NCBI GenBank assembly: GCA_035762565.1
Contig: DASTOJ010000015.1
Location: 24,601 to 88,600 of the forward strand
Reading direction: 5' to 3'
DNA: 64,000 bases
Source: AR5 sp035762565
Lineage (GTDB): Bacteria; Methylomirabilota; Methylomirabilia; Rokubacteriales; CSP1-6
Each line of letters starts with the position of its first letter. Position 1 is the first letter of the stretch. Below the pieces are notes generated by a model, which did not search any database, had not been told where the DNA came from, and was given only the letters and a program-made list of their open reading frames with translations. A program made the position numbers and the translations under genes. Shown here one piece after another: positions 1-8,442 of the stretch.

Positions 1-66
1 GCCGCTGGCCTTGTCGGGCCGGAAGCGGCCCGGCATCGCATCGAACGAATCCTTCACTGTCGCCAT
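1..66 (-). CDS. SCP2 sterol-binding-like protein, N-terminal fragment
   Basis: Only the first 22 codons are in the window; the gene runs off the left edge. The start is ATG at 66-64, preceded by a clear ribosome binding site (GGAGAAG, about 7 bases upstream). The visible peptide begins MATVKDSFDAMPGRF and then RPDK. This resembles the N-terminus of small SCP2-type sterol or lipid carrier proteins of about 100-130 residues, whose first helix often carries an F-AMP-RF pattern. It lies 98 bp downstream of the short-chain dehydrogenase on the same strand, which would suit a lipid or acyl-CoA carrier role. With 22 residues the family call is tentative. Confidence 0.45.
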   Translation of the reverse strand, partial: MATVKDSFDAMPGRFRPDKASG

Positions 67-164
67 CGTGTCTTCTCCTTCCGCCGTCGGGCGGCTTCGC
101 GGGCCCCGCCGCCGACGGCCGGCCGGCGGACCCGCTGCGTGGCCGAGAACGTGACCCGGTCAGA

Positions 165-914
165 CTAGAACGTGAAGAGGTCCATGCCGCCGGTGACCGG
201 CAGCACAGCGCCCGTGACGTAGCGGGCGCGCTCGGAGCACAGGAACGCGACCGCCCACGCCACGTCCTCCGGCTGGCCCTCCTGCTGCATCGCCACCCGC
301 TTGACCATGCGTTCGTACAGCGGGCTGAGCCGCGCGTTCGGGGCGATGATGCCGGGGGCGACGGCGTTGCACGTCACGTTGTAGCGCGCGCCCTCGAGCG
401 CCACCGACTTGGCGAAGCCGATCACCCCGATCTTGCTCGTCGAGTAGGCCGTCTGCCCGAAGCCGCCCATCAGCCCGGCGATCGACGCCATGCAGACGAT
501 GCGGCCCCAGCGGCGCTGCCGCATCCCGGGGAACACCGCCCGGGTGACCTTCATGGTACCGGTCAGGTTGACGGCCAGGTTGAGCTCCCAGTCCTCGTCG
601 CGCATGTCCTTGAGCTGGCCGACGGTGTAGATCATCCCGGCGTTGTTCACGCAGACGTCGACCGGCCCCAGCTCGCGCTCGATGCGCGCGACCACCTCCT
701 CCACGGGGGCCGTGTCGCGGATGTCGCACGCGTAGCCGCGGGCCGTCCCGCCGCTGCCGGCGATCTCCGCGGCCGTCGCCTCGGCGCCCTCGGGGTCGAG
801 GTCGAGGATCGCGACCCGGCAACCCTCGCTGGCCAGGACGAGCGCGTCCGCCTTGCCCAGGCTGCGGGCGCCGCCGGTGACGAGCGCGACCCTGCCGGCG
901 ATGCCGAGGTTCAT
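165..914 (-). CDS. SDR family NAD(P)-dependent oxidoreductase (FabG-like)
   Basis: A classical short-chain dehydrogenase/reductase of 249 residues, the usual length. It has the cofactor-binding glycine motif TGGARSLGK at residues 13-21, NNAG at 90-93, and the catalytic Asn116, Ser144, Tyr157 and Lys161 (YSTSK). The glycine motif is a variant of the common TGxxxGIG. The C-terminus keeps the family pattern YVTGAVLPVTGG. It lies 44 bp downstream of an enoyl-CoA hydratase, in a TetR-led unit. Oxidation of a 3-hydroxyacyl-CoA or a related alcohol is therefore the likely job, but the substrate cannot be read from sequence. Confidence 0.88.
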   Translation of the reverse strand: MNLGIAGRVALVTGGARSLGKADALVLASEGCRVAILDLDPEGAEATAAEIAGSGGTARGYACDIRDTAPVEEVVARIERELGPVDVCVNNAGMIYTVGQLKDMRDEDWELNLAVNLTGTMKVTRAVFPGMRQRRWGRIVCMASIAGLMGGFGQTAYSTSKIGVIGFAKSVALEGARYNVTCNAVAPGIIAPNARLSPLYERMVKRVAMQQEGQPEDVAWAVAFLCSERARYVTGAVLPVTGGMDLFTF

Positions 915-958
915 TTACCGGCTCGCCTCCCCTGCGGCTGCGGCTCGCACGGCCATGC

Positions 959-1721
<763 letters not shown>

Positions 1722-1732
<11 letters not shown>

Positions 1733-2309
1733 CGCGGGTCACTCCTTTGAGGAAGATCGTGGCCACGGCGTCGGCGGCGTCGACGAGACGGTAGCCGCGC
1801 TTCCCGAGCACCCAGGACGTGGCCATCTGGTCCATCGCACCGAAGAGCACTTTCGTCGCGACCTTCACGGGCAGGTCGGCCCGGAAGCGGCCGGCCGCCA
1901 CGCCCTCGTCCAGGACGGAGCCGATCAGCTCGAAGTAGGCCGTGACCTCGTGGGCCGAGGCGCCGCGGAAGAACTTGTGCCCCTGTCTCAGCTCCACCTG
2001 CACGACCTCCGCCAGCGCGGGATTCTGCTCGAGCACGGAGAAGTGCAGCCGCACCAGCCGGCGGATCCGGGCGACTGGATCGGACTCGCCGGCGATCTCC
2101 CGCCGGAGGTAGGCGACGAACTCGGCCATCTTCTCACGGAAGAGCGTGACGAGGATCTCCTCCTTCGTCCTGAAGTAGAGATAGATGGTCCCGCTGGCGA
2201 TGCCCGCCTCCCGCGCGATATCCGAGACGCGGGAGTTGTAGTAGCCGCTGCGCGCGAACACGCGGATGGCGGCGTCGACGATCTGCTGCGGCTTGTCGGG
2301 GTCTTTCAT
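1722..2309 (-). CDS. TetR/AcrR family regulator, FadR-like
   Basis: A 195-residue TetR-type repressor. The N-terminal helix-turn-helix reads IVDAAIRVFARSGYYNSRVSDIAREAGIA in the usual pattern (residues 10-38), followed by SGTIYLYFRTKEEIL. The C-terminal part resembles fatty-acid-responsive TetR proteins (Bacillus FadR/YsiA type), which sense acyl-CoA. It is the first gene of a three-gene unit with enoyl-CoA hydratase and SDR. A perfect palindrome overlapping its own promoter lies 24 bp upstream, so autoregulation of the whole unit is likely. The acyl-CoA effector is inferred only from its neighbours. Confidence 0.9.
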
Positions 2310-2332
2310 CGGCCTCGGTCTCGCACCTGCAC

Positions 2333-2346
2333 TGAACCGCGGTTCA
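2333..2346. promoter_or_regulatory. perfect 14-bp palindrome, candidate TetR operator
   Basis: TGAACCGCGGTTCA is a perfect inverted repeat with no spacer. It begins 24 bp upstream of the tetR start and abuts the -10 element of the tetR promoter. Size, symmetry and position are those of a TetR-family operator. That the adjacent regulator binds it is inference. Confidence 0.65.
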
Positions 2347-2374
2347 TTTTACGGGGACGCGCCGGCACCGTCAA
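2346..2374 (-). promoter_or_regulatory. sigma-70-like promoter of the tetR-ech-sdr unit
   Basis: Reading the minus strand: -35 TTGACG at 2374-2369, a 17-bp spacer, and -10 TAAAAT at 2351-2346. Transcription would start near 2339, inside the palindrome, giving a leader of about 30 nt before the tetR ATG at 2309. The match is unusually good for such GC-rich DNA. Confidence 0.65.
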
Positions 2375-2436
2375 TCACGCGGCGCCCGCCGTCCGAACGG
2401 GTGGACCGCCGCGCCGTGGACGGGTACCATGGGCGG

Positions 2437-2742
2437 GTGCCACACCTTCGCTTCACACTGATCCTCGCGCTCGCGGCCGTGATGCACCTTGGCGGCGTCA
2501 CCCTGCCCGAGGGAACGGAAGCGTTCGAGGAGATCGAGGAGGCCGCGCACGGACGCCGCCGCCTCGCCCGGCTGGCCCGACAGGCGGACCCACCGTCGGC
2601 CACCGCCGGGCCCGCGACGACGGCCGCAATGCGGCCGCGTCCCGCGTACCACCCGGCGCGGGCCCGGGCAGCGGTGACCACGCCCGCCCGGAAAGCTCCC
2701 ACGCCGCCGCCCGACCCCGCGTCCGCGACCGACGACCACTAG
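2437..2742 (+). CDS. small putative exported protein, unknown function
   Basis: A possible 101-residue protein starting at GTG 2437. The N-terminus is VPHLRFTLILALAAVMHLGG, a basic-then-hydrophobic stretch like a signal peptide. An acidic segment (EAFEEIEEAAHG) and a Pro/Ala/Arg-rich low-complexity tail follow. It is divergent from tetR and ends 65 bp before the Usp gene. No family is recognised. The hydrophobic start supports a real gene; the low-complexity tail in GC-rich DNA and a weak ribosome binding site argue for caution. Confidence 0.35.
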   Translation: MPHLRFTLILALAAVMHLGGVTLPEGTEAFEEIEEAAHGRRRLARLARQADPPSATAGPATTAAMRPRPAYHPARARAAVTTPARKAPTPPPDPASATDDH

Positions 2743-2807
2743 TCCGCTCCTCCCGCGCCCGCTCGCTCATCGCACCACGCCACCACCTTGTGCGCGGAGG
2801 GAGAACC

Positions 2808-3377
2808 ATGACCGTCACATCCGAAGATCGTCTCCGGACCGGAGAGGCCACGCGCGTTCTGCTGGGCGTCCACGGCGGCGAGCCGGCCGGCTGGGAACTC
2901 GAGGCCCGCCGGGCGATCGCCATGTGGGGCGCGCCGTGCGTCCGCATCCTGGCCGTCGTCGACGTCCCGCGGCCGCCGTTCGCCTCGCTCCTGCCGGCGG
3001 CGGCCCGCCGGTACCACGCGGCTCGCGAGGCCTGGCACCGTGCCGAGCAGAGGCGCCTGCAGGGCCTGATCGACGACCTCGCCCCGCTCCTGCCCGGGGG
3101 CTGCGACCTCGCGTGGACCACCGCGACGCGCAGCGACCCTGGACGGGCGATCGCCGAGTACGCGGCCGCGTGGGGCGCCGACGTCGTGCTGGTCGGGGCG
3201 GCGCCCGCGCCCGGCCCCTGGCTCGGCGCCGTGCACGAGCGTGTCATCCGGCATGCGCGCTGCGCCGTGCTCGTGACCCCGGTGTCGCTCGCCCCGCGGC
3301 GGCGCGCCCGCGTTCCCGCGCCGGCGCGCGTGCTGGGCCGTGCGCGGCGTGCCGTGGTCGCCGGCCAGGGAGTCTGA
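2808..3377 (+). CDS. universal stress protein (UspA family)
   Basis: A 189-residue single-domain Usp. The start ATG at 2808 has a strong site, GGAGGGAG, 5 bases before it. The N-terminal strand (RVLLGVHGG) and C-terminal half (ADVVLVGAAPAPGPWLGAV, then HERVIRHARCAVLVTP) follow the UspA fold. The ATP-binding motif Gx2Gx9G(S/T) is degraded here (GAAPAPG then GAV), so this may be a non-ATP-binding member. A basic Arg/Ala/Pro tail of about 30 residues extends past the usual end. The TerC gene follows after 4 bp, suggesting co-transcription with a metal or stress exporter. Confidence 0.82.
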   Translation: MTVTSEDRLRTGEATRVLLGVHGGEPAGWELEARRAIAMWGAPCVRILAVVDVPRPPFASLLPAAARRYHAAREAWHRAEQRRLQGLIDDLAPLLPGGCDLAWTTATRSDPGRAIAEYAAAWGADVVLVGAAPAPGPWLGAVHERVIRHARCAVLVTPVSLAPRRRARVPAPARVLGRARRAVVAGQGV

Positions 3378-3381
3378 CGCC

Positions 3382-4449
3382 ATGGCCGTCCTGTTCCCGT
3401 TCGCCGAATCCTGGTGGCTCTATGCCCTCTTCGTCGCCGGCGTGCTGCTGCTGTTGACGCTGGACCTCGGGGTCTTTCGACGGGAGGCGCGGGAGATGAC
3501 CTTTCGCGAGGCGCTCGCCTGGTGCACGGTGTGGGTCGCGCTCGCCCTGAGCTTCTGCGTCGCCCTGTACGGCTACGCGCGGTGGCAGTTGCCCCGGGAC
3601 CCGCGGATCGCCGCCCTTCCCGGCTTCGACGCGGCGGACGCCGCCTGGCAGCTGGCGCTGGAATTCCTCACCGGTTACGTCGTCGAGTACTCGCTCTCGG
3701 TCGACAACATCTTCGTCTTCGTGCTGGTGCTCCGCTACTTCGCGGTGCCGGCCCGCTACCAGTACCGGGTGCTGTTCTATGGGATCCTGGGGGCGCTGAT
3801 GTTCCGCGCCGTCTTCATCGCGCTCGGGGCCGTCCTGCTGCAGGTCCACTGGGTCGTATGGCTCTTCGGCGCGTTCCTGGTCGTGACCGGCGTCCGCATG
3901 GCGCTCGGCTCCCAGGACGCCGTCGAGCCCGACCGCAACGTCATCATCCGCCTGGTCCGGCGCTGGCTGCCGGTGACCCCGGACTTCCGCGGCCAGCGGT
4001 TCTTCGTGCGGGAGAGTGGGCGCCTGTGGGCGACCCCGCTGCTGGTGGCCCTGCTCTGCCTGGAGGCGACCGACGTCGTCTTCGCCATCGACTCGGTACC
4101 GGCGATCTTCGCGCTCACGCGGGAGCCGTTCGTCGTCTTCACCTCGAACATCTTCGCGATCCTCGGCCTGCGCTCGATGTACTTCATGCTGGGCGGCGCG
4201 GTCGACCGGTTCCACCTCCTGCGCTACGGGCTGGCGGTCGTGCTGGTGTTCGTCGGCTTCAAGATGACCTGGCTCGACTGGGCGTACGGCGGGAAGTTCC
4301 CGATCGTCTGGTCGCTGGCCATCATCGCCGTCGCCCTGGCGGCGTCGGTGCTCGGCTCGCTCCTGCATCGCCCGCGGTCAGCGGCGTGGAGGAGGGGCCG
4401 CGCGGCCAAGCGCCGCGGCCGCGCGTCCAAGGAGCCCGTGGCGTGGTAG
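3382..4449 (+). CDS. TerC/Alx family integral membrane protein
   Basis: A 355-residue membrane protein with about eight to nine hydrophobic segments. It carries both hallmark acidic motifs: EYSLSVDNIFVF (102-113, with Glu102 and Asp108) and EATDVVFAIDSVPAIFALT (228-246, with Glu228, Asp231 and Asp237). TerC/Alx/YceF proteins act in manganese or calcium efflux and in metal loading of exported proteins, and were first linked to tellurite resistance. The chosen ATG follows the usp stop by 4 bp. The C-terminus is a basic tail rich in Arg and Lys. No yybP-ykoY-type riboswitch could fit upstream, because the usp gene is directly adjacent. Confidence 0.9.
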   Translation: MAVLFPFAESWWLYALFVAGVLLLLTLDLGVFRREAREMTFREALAWCTVWVALALSFCVALYGYARWQLPRDPRIAALPGFDAADAAWQLALEFLTGYVVEYSLSVDNIFVFVLVLRYFAVPARYQYRVLFYGILGALMFRAVFIALGAVLLQVHWVVWLFGAFLVVTGVRMALGSQDAVEPDRNVIIRLVRRWLPVTPDFRGQRFFVRESGRLWATPLLVALLCLEATDVVFAIDSVPAIFALTREPFVVFTSNIFAILGLRSMYFMLGGAVDRFHLLRYGLAVVLVFVGFKMTWLDWAYGGKFPIVWSLAIIAVALAASVLGSLLHRPRSAAWRRGRAAKRRGRASKEPVAW

Positions 4450-4459
4450 AGTCGCCGCC

Positions 4460-5455
4460 ATGCGCATCAAGTACCGCGTGGGGGTCATGCCGGGCCCGTG
4501 GCCCACCGGTCCGGCCGGCCGCGAGTTCTTCTGGCGGTTCGTCGAGCTGTGCGAGAAGAGCGAGATCGACTCGCTGTGGTTCTCCGAGCGGCTGTCGTCC
4601 CCGCTGCCGGTGCCCGAACCGATGACTGCCATGGCGGCGGTGGCCGCCCGCACCACCCGGCTCAAGTTCGGGCCGAGCGTGTTCATCACGCCGTTCCGGA
4701 ACCCGGTCCTCATGGCGCGCGAGATCGCCATGGTGGACTATCTCTCGAACGGCCGCATGCTGCCGGCCTTCGGCATCGGCGTCGAGCAGGAGCGGGAGTT
4801 CCACGCGGCCGGCGTCCCCTTCCGTGAGCGCGGCCGGCGCACCGACGAGGCCATCGCGATCATGCGCCGGTGCTGGAGCGACGACGAGGTGACGTTCGCC
4901 GGGGAGTTCTGGCGGCTGGACCGCATCGCGGTGTCGCCGAAGCCGGTTCAGCAGCCGATGCCGCTGTGGATCGGCGGCAACAGCGAGGCGGCCATGCGGC
5001 GGGCGGGCAGGCTCGGGGACGGCTGGATCCCCTCGTTCATCACGCCCGATCAGTTCCGCGCCGGGGTGGCGAAGACCCAGGCGTTCGCGGCCGAGGCCGG
5101 CCGTGAGGTGCCGGCCGACCACTTCGGCGTCCTGTTCTACTGCTGCCTCGACACCGATCCCGCCGCCGCCCGGGCGACCGCGATGCCGTTCGTCCCCCGC
5201 GGGCGCATCGACGACGCGGCGCTCGAGCGTTGCACAGCGTTCGGCCCCTCCGCTCTCGTGCGCGAGCGGCTCGAGGAGTACGTGGCCGGCGGCGGCTCCA
5301 AGTTCATCGTGCGGCCGATGTGCCCACCGGACCGGATGCTCGATCAGCTGGCCCAGCTCGCCACCGACGTCATCCCGGACTTTCATCGCCGTGGGGGTCC
5401 CCACCTGGTCCCTGCATCCCCCGACGCCATCGCCGGAGGTCCCCTGCGGTCCTGA
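4460..5455 (+). CDS. LLM class (luciferase-like) flavin/F420-dependent oxidoreductase
   Basis: A 331-residue TIM-barrel protein of the bacterial luciferase-like monooxygenase superfamily. Recognisable segments are SLWFSERL near residue 40, KFGPSVFITPFRNPVLMAREIAMVDYLS in the usual layout (about 70-97), and PLWIGGNSEAAMRRAGRLGDGW (about 168-189), the superfamily's cofactor-side loop. Such enzymes use FMN or F420; which one cannot be told here. It starts 10 bp after terC. The substrate is unknown. Confidence 0.85.
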   Translation: MRIKYRVGVMPGPWPTGPAGREFFWRFVELCEKSEIDSLWFSERLSSPLPVPEPMTAMAAVAARTTRLKFGPSVFITPFRNPVLMAREIAMVDYLSNGRMLPAFGIGVEQEREFHAAGVPFRERGRRTDEAIAIMRRCWSDDEVTFAGEFWRLDRIAVSPKPVQQPMPLWIGGNSEAAMRRAGRLGDGWIPSFITPDQFRAGVAKTQAFAAEAGREVPADHFGVLFYCCLDTDPAAARATAMPFVPRGRIDDAALERCTAFGPSALVRERLEEYVAGGGSKFIVRPMCPPDRMLDQLAQLATDVIPDFHRRGGPHLVPASPDAIAGGPLRS

Positions 5456-5465
5456 GGTCGCGTGG

Positions 5466-6428
5466 TCAGGGGCTCTGGAGGATCTGGATCAGCAGGTCGG
5501 GGTCGATGTTGCCCCCCGAGAGCACGACGCCGACGCGGGAGCCCCGGGGCAGCGGCAGGCGGCCGGCCAGCACCGCGGCCGCCGGGACGGCGCCCGTCGG
5601 TTCCACGACCACGCGCGCCCGGAGCGCCAGGAACCGAACGGCCGCGCGCACCTCGGCGTCGCTGACGAGCAGGACGTCGGTCAGATTCGCCTTCAAGATG
5701 GGAAACGTCAGCGCCCCCGGCGTGGTGAGCCGGATGCCGTCGGCGATCGTGGGCGGCGGCGGGATCGTCACCCGCTCGCCCTTGCGCAGGGAAAGGTACG
5801 TGTCGTTGGCGCTGTCCGTCTCGACACCGAAGAGCTTCAGGCCGGGGAACAGCGCGCGGGCCACCGTCGAGCACCCGGCCATGAGCCCGCCGCCCCCGAC
5901 CGGCGCGAGCAGCGCGTCGAGCGACGGCACGTCCTCCAGCAGCTCGAGCGCCGCCGTCCCCTGTCCGGCCATGATGGCCGGGTCGTCGTACGGGGGTATC
6001 AGCACCCGACCGGTGCGCGCCATCACCTCGCGCGCCACCTGCTCGCGGTCCTCGGTCAGGCGGTCGTAGAACACGACCTCGGCCCCGTAGGTGCGCGTGG
6101 CCTCCAGCTTCAGGGCCGGCGCGTCCTTCGGCATGCAGATGATGGCCGTGGTGCCGACCATGCGCGCGGCCAACGCCACCCCCTGCGCGTGGTTGCCGGA
6201 GGAGAACGCCACCACCCCCCGCTCGCGCTCAGCCGGCGTCAAGCCCAGCAGCTTGTTGAGGGCGCCGCGGATCTTGAAGGCGCCGGCCCGCTGCAGGTTC
6301 TCGCACTTGAAGAACACGTGATGGCCGCTGGCGTCGTCGAACGACTGGCAGGCGATCACCGGCGTGCGGTTGATGCGGTTGCCCAGCCGGCGGGCGGCGG
6401 CGCGGACGTCCTCCAGGGTCAGCCCCAT
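5466..6428 (-). CDS. threonine ammonia-lyase / serine-threonine dehydratase-like PLP enzyme
   Basis: A 320-residue fold-type II PLP enzyme. Lys52 (in AFKIRGA) should form the internal aldimine. SSGNHAQG (76-83) binds the substrate carboxylate and GGGG (178-181) the PLP phosphate. There is no C-terminal ACT-like regulatory domain, so it matches the catabolic or serine-racemase-like class rather than biosynthetic IlvA. Likely reaction: threonine to 2-oxobutanoate and ammonia, or serine to pyruvate. I chose ATG 6428 over TTG 6443 because a -10 element ends at 6443, and alignment with the family begins at GLTLEDV. Confidence 0.85.
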   Translation of the reverse strand: MGLTLEDVRAAARRLGNRINRTPVIACQSFDDASGHHVFFKCENLQRAGAFKIRGALNKLLGLTPAERERGVVAFSSGNHAQGVALAARMVGTTAIICMPKDAPALKLEATRTYGAEVVFYDRLTEDREQVAREVMARTGRVLIPPYDDPAIMAGQGTAALELLEDVPSLDALLAPVGGGGLMAGCSTVARALFPGLKLFGVETDSANDTYLSLRKGERVTIPPPPTIADGIRLTTPGALTFPILKANLTDVLLVSDAEVRAAVRFLALRARVVVEPTGAVPAAAVLAGRLPLPRGSRVGVVLSGGNIDPDLLIQILQSP

Positions 6429-6442
6429 GATGCTGGCGGCCA

Positions 6443-6471
6443 ATTATGCCGGGCCGGGATGCCCGCCGCAA
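6443..6471 (-). promoter_or_regulatory. short-leader promoter of the threonine ammonia-lyase gene
   Basis: Minus strand: -35 TTGCGG at 6471-6466, a 17-bp spacer, -10 CATAAT at 6448-6443. Transcription would begin near 6437, only about 8 nt before the ATG at 6428. No Shine-Dalgarno sequence is visible. Confidence 0.4.
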
Positions 6472-6484
6472 GGCGGGGCTTGGG

Positions 6485-6490
6485 TATACT
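6485..6490 (+). promoter_or_regulatory. -10 element (TATACT) upstream of sppA
   Basis: A near-consensus TATACT ends 10 bases before the sppA ATG. The expected transcription start (6496-6498) lies 3-5 nt before the start codon, so the mRNA may be leaderless. No convincing -35 hexamer or Shine-Dalgarno sequence is present. Confidence 0.4.
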
Positions 6491-6500
6491 ACTGGGCGCC

Positions 6501-7463
6501 ATGCATCGGCGGGGTGTCTTGCTCGTCGCGTTGCTGCTCGCCGGCTGCTCGTCGGTGATCTCGGTCGACCTTTCCCCGCGTATCCGCCCGCTCGAGGAGG
6601 AGACGGTCGAGGGCAAGGGCGACGCCAAGATCCTGCTCATGGACGTCTCCGGCTTCCTCTCCGACGAGACTCCGAGCGGCGCACTCACGATCGGCACCCC
6701 GCCCCCGCGGGTGCCGATGCTGGTGCGGCTGCGCGAGGAGCTCAAGAAGGCCGGCGACGACCCCAAGGTCCGCGCGCTGGTGGTGCGGATCAACAGCCCC
6801 GGCGGCACGGTGACCGCGTCGGACATCATCTTCCGCGAGCTCACGGCCTTCAAGCGCGCCGGTCGGGTACCGGTGGTGGCCTCGTTGATGGACGTTGCCG
6901 CCTCCGGTGGCTACTACGTCGCGCTCGCGGCCGACACCATCGTGGCCCACCCCACGACCGTCACCGGCTCCATCGGCGTGATCATGATCAGCCTCAACGC
7001 CGAGGGACTGATGCAGAAGCTCGGCGTCGCCACGGCGGCGATCAAGTCCGGCGAGCGCAAGGACATGGGCAGCCCGTTCCGCGCGCTCACCGTGGAGGAG
7101 CGCCAGATCTTCCAGTCGGTGATCGACGACATGCACCGGCAGTTCGTGGCGAGGGTCGTCGAGCGGCGGCAGTTGCCGGCCGCGGCGGCGGCCGGGCTGG
7201 CCGACGGCCGCATCTACACCGCCGAGCAGGCGCTCGGCCACAGGCTCGTGGACCGGATCGGGTACGTCCCCGACGCCCTCGAGGTGGCCCGGCGCGCCGC
7301 CGGGCTCGACGAGGCTCGGGTGATCGTGTACAAGCGCCCGCGCGAGTACCGTGCGACCTACTATGCACGCGCGGAGTCGGAGACGGGCGCGCTCGCCACG
7401 CTCGCGCAGGCCGCCGGCCTGGCGGGAGTCGGGCCGAAGTTCCTGTATCTTTGGCTGGAATAG
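6501..7463 (+). CDS. sppA: signal peptide peptidase SppA, lipoprotein form
   Basis: A 320-residue S49-family serine protease. The N-terminus is a lipoprotein signal with lipobox LLAGC (lipidated Cys16), so the protein should be anchored in a membrane facing the periplasm. The Ser/Lys catalytic dyad is visible: Ser135 in DVAASGGYY (131-139) and Lys187 in SGERKDMGSP (183-192). The oxyanion-region motif RINSPGGTV (96-104) is also present. It is the short single-domain SppA type (Bacillus-like), not the 600-residue E. coli type. It is divergent from the threonine ammonia-lyase gene; a long upstream open frame in this phase is spurious. Confidence 0.9.
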   Translation: MHRRGVLLVALLLAGCSSVISVDLSPRIRPLEEETVEGKGDAKILLMDVSGFLSDETPSGALTIGTPPPRVPMLVRLREELKKAGDDPKVRALVVRINSPGGTVTASDIIFRELTAFKRAGRVPVVASLMDVAASGGYYVALAADTIVAHPTTVTGSIGVIMISLNAEGLMQKLGVATAAIKSGERKDMGSPFRALTVEERQIFQSVIDDMHRQFVARVVERRQLPAAAAAGLADGRIYTAEQALGHRLVDRIGYVPDALEVARRAAGLDEARVIVYKRPREYRATYYARAESETGALATLAQAAGLAGVGPKFLYLWLE

Positions 7464-7480
7464 CGCTGAACGACGGACAG

Positions 7481-7672
7481 TCAGGACGGCTCGGCGCGCC
7501 CCGGCTCAGGCGGGCGCGCGAAGCCGGCGCAGCTCAGGACGGGCAGGCGTGGATACTTCGGGAAGCGCGGGTCCGTCGCACTCAGCCCGCACAGCCAGAA
7601 GGTCGCCCCGCGGCCGGACACCACCGTGCGCGCGTGCGCGCACGTCGCGCAGAGTCCTATCGGCCCTTCCAC
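7481..7672 (-). CDS. small four-cysteine protein, possible zinc ribbon
   Basis: A 63-residue protein starting at GTG 7672, which overlaps the end of the crotonase gene by 16 bp. It reads LCATCAHARTVVSGRGATF, then WLCG, then DPRFPKYPRLPVLSCAGF. Four cysteines (CxxC, then two single Cys) could bind one zinc. The conserved-looking residues (RGA-F--C, DPRFPKYP-LPV--C) give it the look of a genuine small conserved protein rather than a chance frame. It is last in the run hydratase - Nudix - crotonase - this gene. The function is unknown. Confidence 0.6.
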   Translation of the reverse strand: MEGPIGLCATCAHARTVVSGRGATFWLCGLSATDPRFPKYPRLPVLSCAGFARPPEPGRAEPS

Positions 7673-8442
7673 TGCGGGGCGCGCCTGGCAAAGAAGGCCT
7701 CGATGCCTTCGCGGGCGTCGTCGGAGAGCCCGACCAGCGTGATCAGCTCGCGCAGGTAGCGGAGCGCCTTGCCGTACTCCATGTCCTGGATCGTCGAGGC
7801 CGCCTCCTTGGCGAGCGCCACCGCCGCGGGGCTGAACGTCGCCAGGCGGGCGGCCAGCGCGCCGGTCTCACGCCCGAGCTCGGCGCGCGGGACGACGCGG
7901 CTCACCAGTCCCATCTCGAGGGCCTCGCGGGCAGTCACGGTCTCGCCGGAGAGGATCATCAGCATCCCGCGCTTGCGCCCGACCGCTCGCAGGATGGGCG
8001 CCATCACCACCAGCGGCAGCAGTCCCACCGTGATCTCGGGCAGCCCGAACACCGCGTCGTCGGCAGCGATCACCACGTCGCACCCGGCCGCCAGCCCGCA
8101 GCCGCCGGCCAGCGCGTAGCCGTGCACCTGGGCGATGACGGGCGTGCGCATGCGCGTGATCGCTTCCAGGATACGCGCCAGGCCGCCGAACGACTCGCGG
8201 GCCTGCAGTGTCGTCCCCCGGTCGCCCACCCCCTTGAGGTCGGCGCCTGCGCAGAAGGCGCGGTCGCCCGCGCCGGCGAGCACGATCACCCGGGCCGCGG
8301 CGTCCACCTCCCAGGCGGCGAGCGCCGCCTCCAGCTCCTGCACCATCGTGCGCGACAGCGCGTTGCGGACCTCAGGCCGGTTCAGCGTGATACGCGCCAC
8401 GCCGTTCTCGAGGGCGGTGAGCAGGGTCTCGTAGCGACTCAC
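7657..8442 (-). CDS. crotonase-fold enoyl-CoA hydratase-like protein with one catalytic Glu missing
   Basis: A 261-residue crotonase-fold protein with oxyanion-hole segments CAGADLKG (64-71) and GYALAGGCG (108-116). The second catalytic glutamate is present (Glu136 in GLPEITVGLLP). The first position, Glu in true hydratases, is Gly116. It is therefore unlikely to be a standard hydratase; isomerase, decarboxylase, hydrolase or lyase chemistry is possible within this superfamily. The C-terminus FFARRAPQWKGR is typical. The start is GTG 8442, overlapping the Nudix stop by 4 bp (GTGA). Confidence 0.85.
   Translation of the reverse strand: MSRYETLLTALENGVARITLNRPEVRNALSRTMVQELEAALAAWEVDAAARVIVLAGAGDRAFCAGADLKGVGDRGTTLQARESFGGLARILEAITRMRTPVIAQVHGYALAGGCGLAAGCDVVIAADDAVFGLPEITVGLLPLVVMAPILRAVGRKRGMLMILSGETVTAREALEMGLVSRVVPRAELGRETGALAARLATFSPAAVALAKEAASTIQDMEYGKALRYLRELITLVGLSDDAREGIEAFFARRAPQWKGR

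Noticed and set aside
3378..3381. Manganese (yybP-ykoY) riboswitch before terC
   Set aside because: Only 4 bp separate usp and terC, so there is no room for it.
5103..6500. Long in-frame N-terminal extension of the sppA frame
   Set aside because: It is low-complexity Arg/Pro/Ala sequence antisense to the ammonia-lyase gene; SppA has its own lipoprotein signal at 6501.
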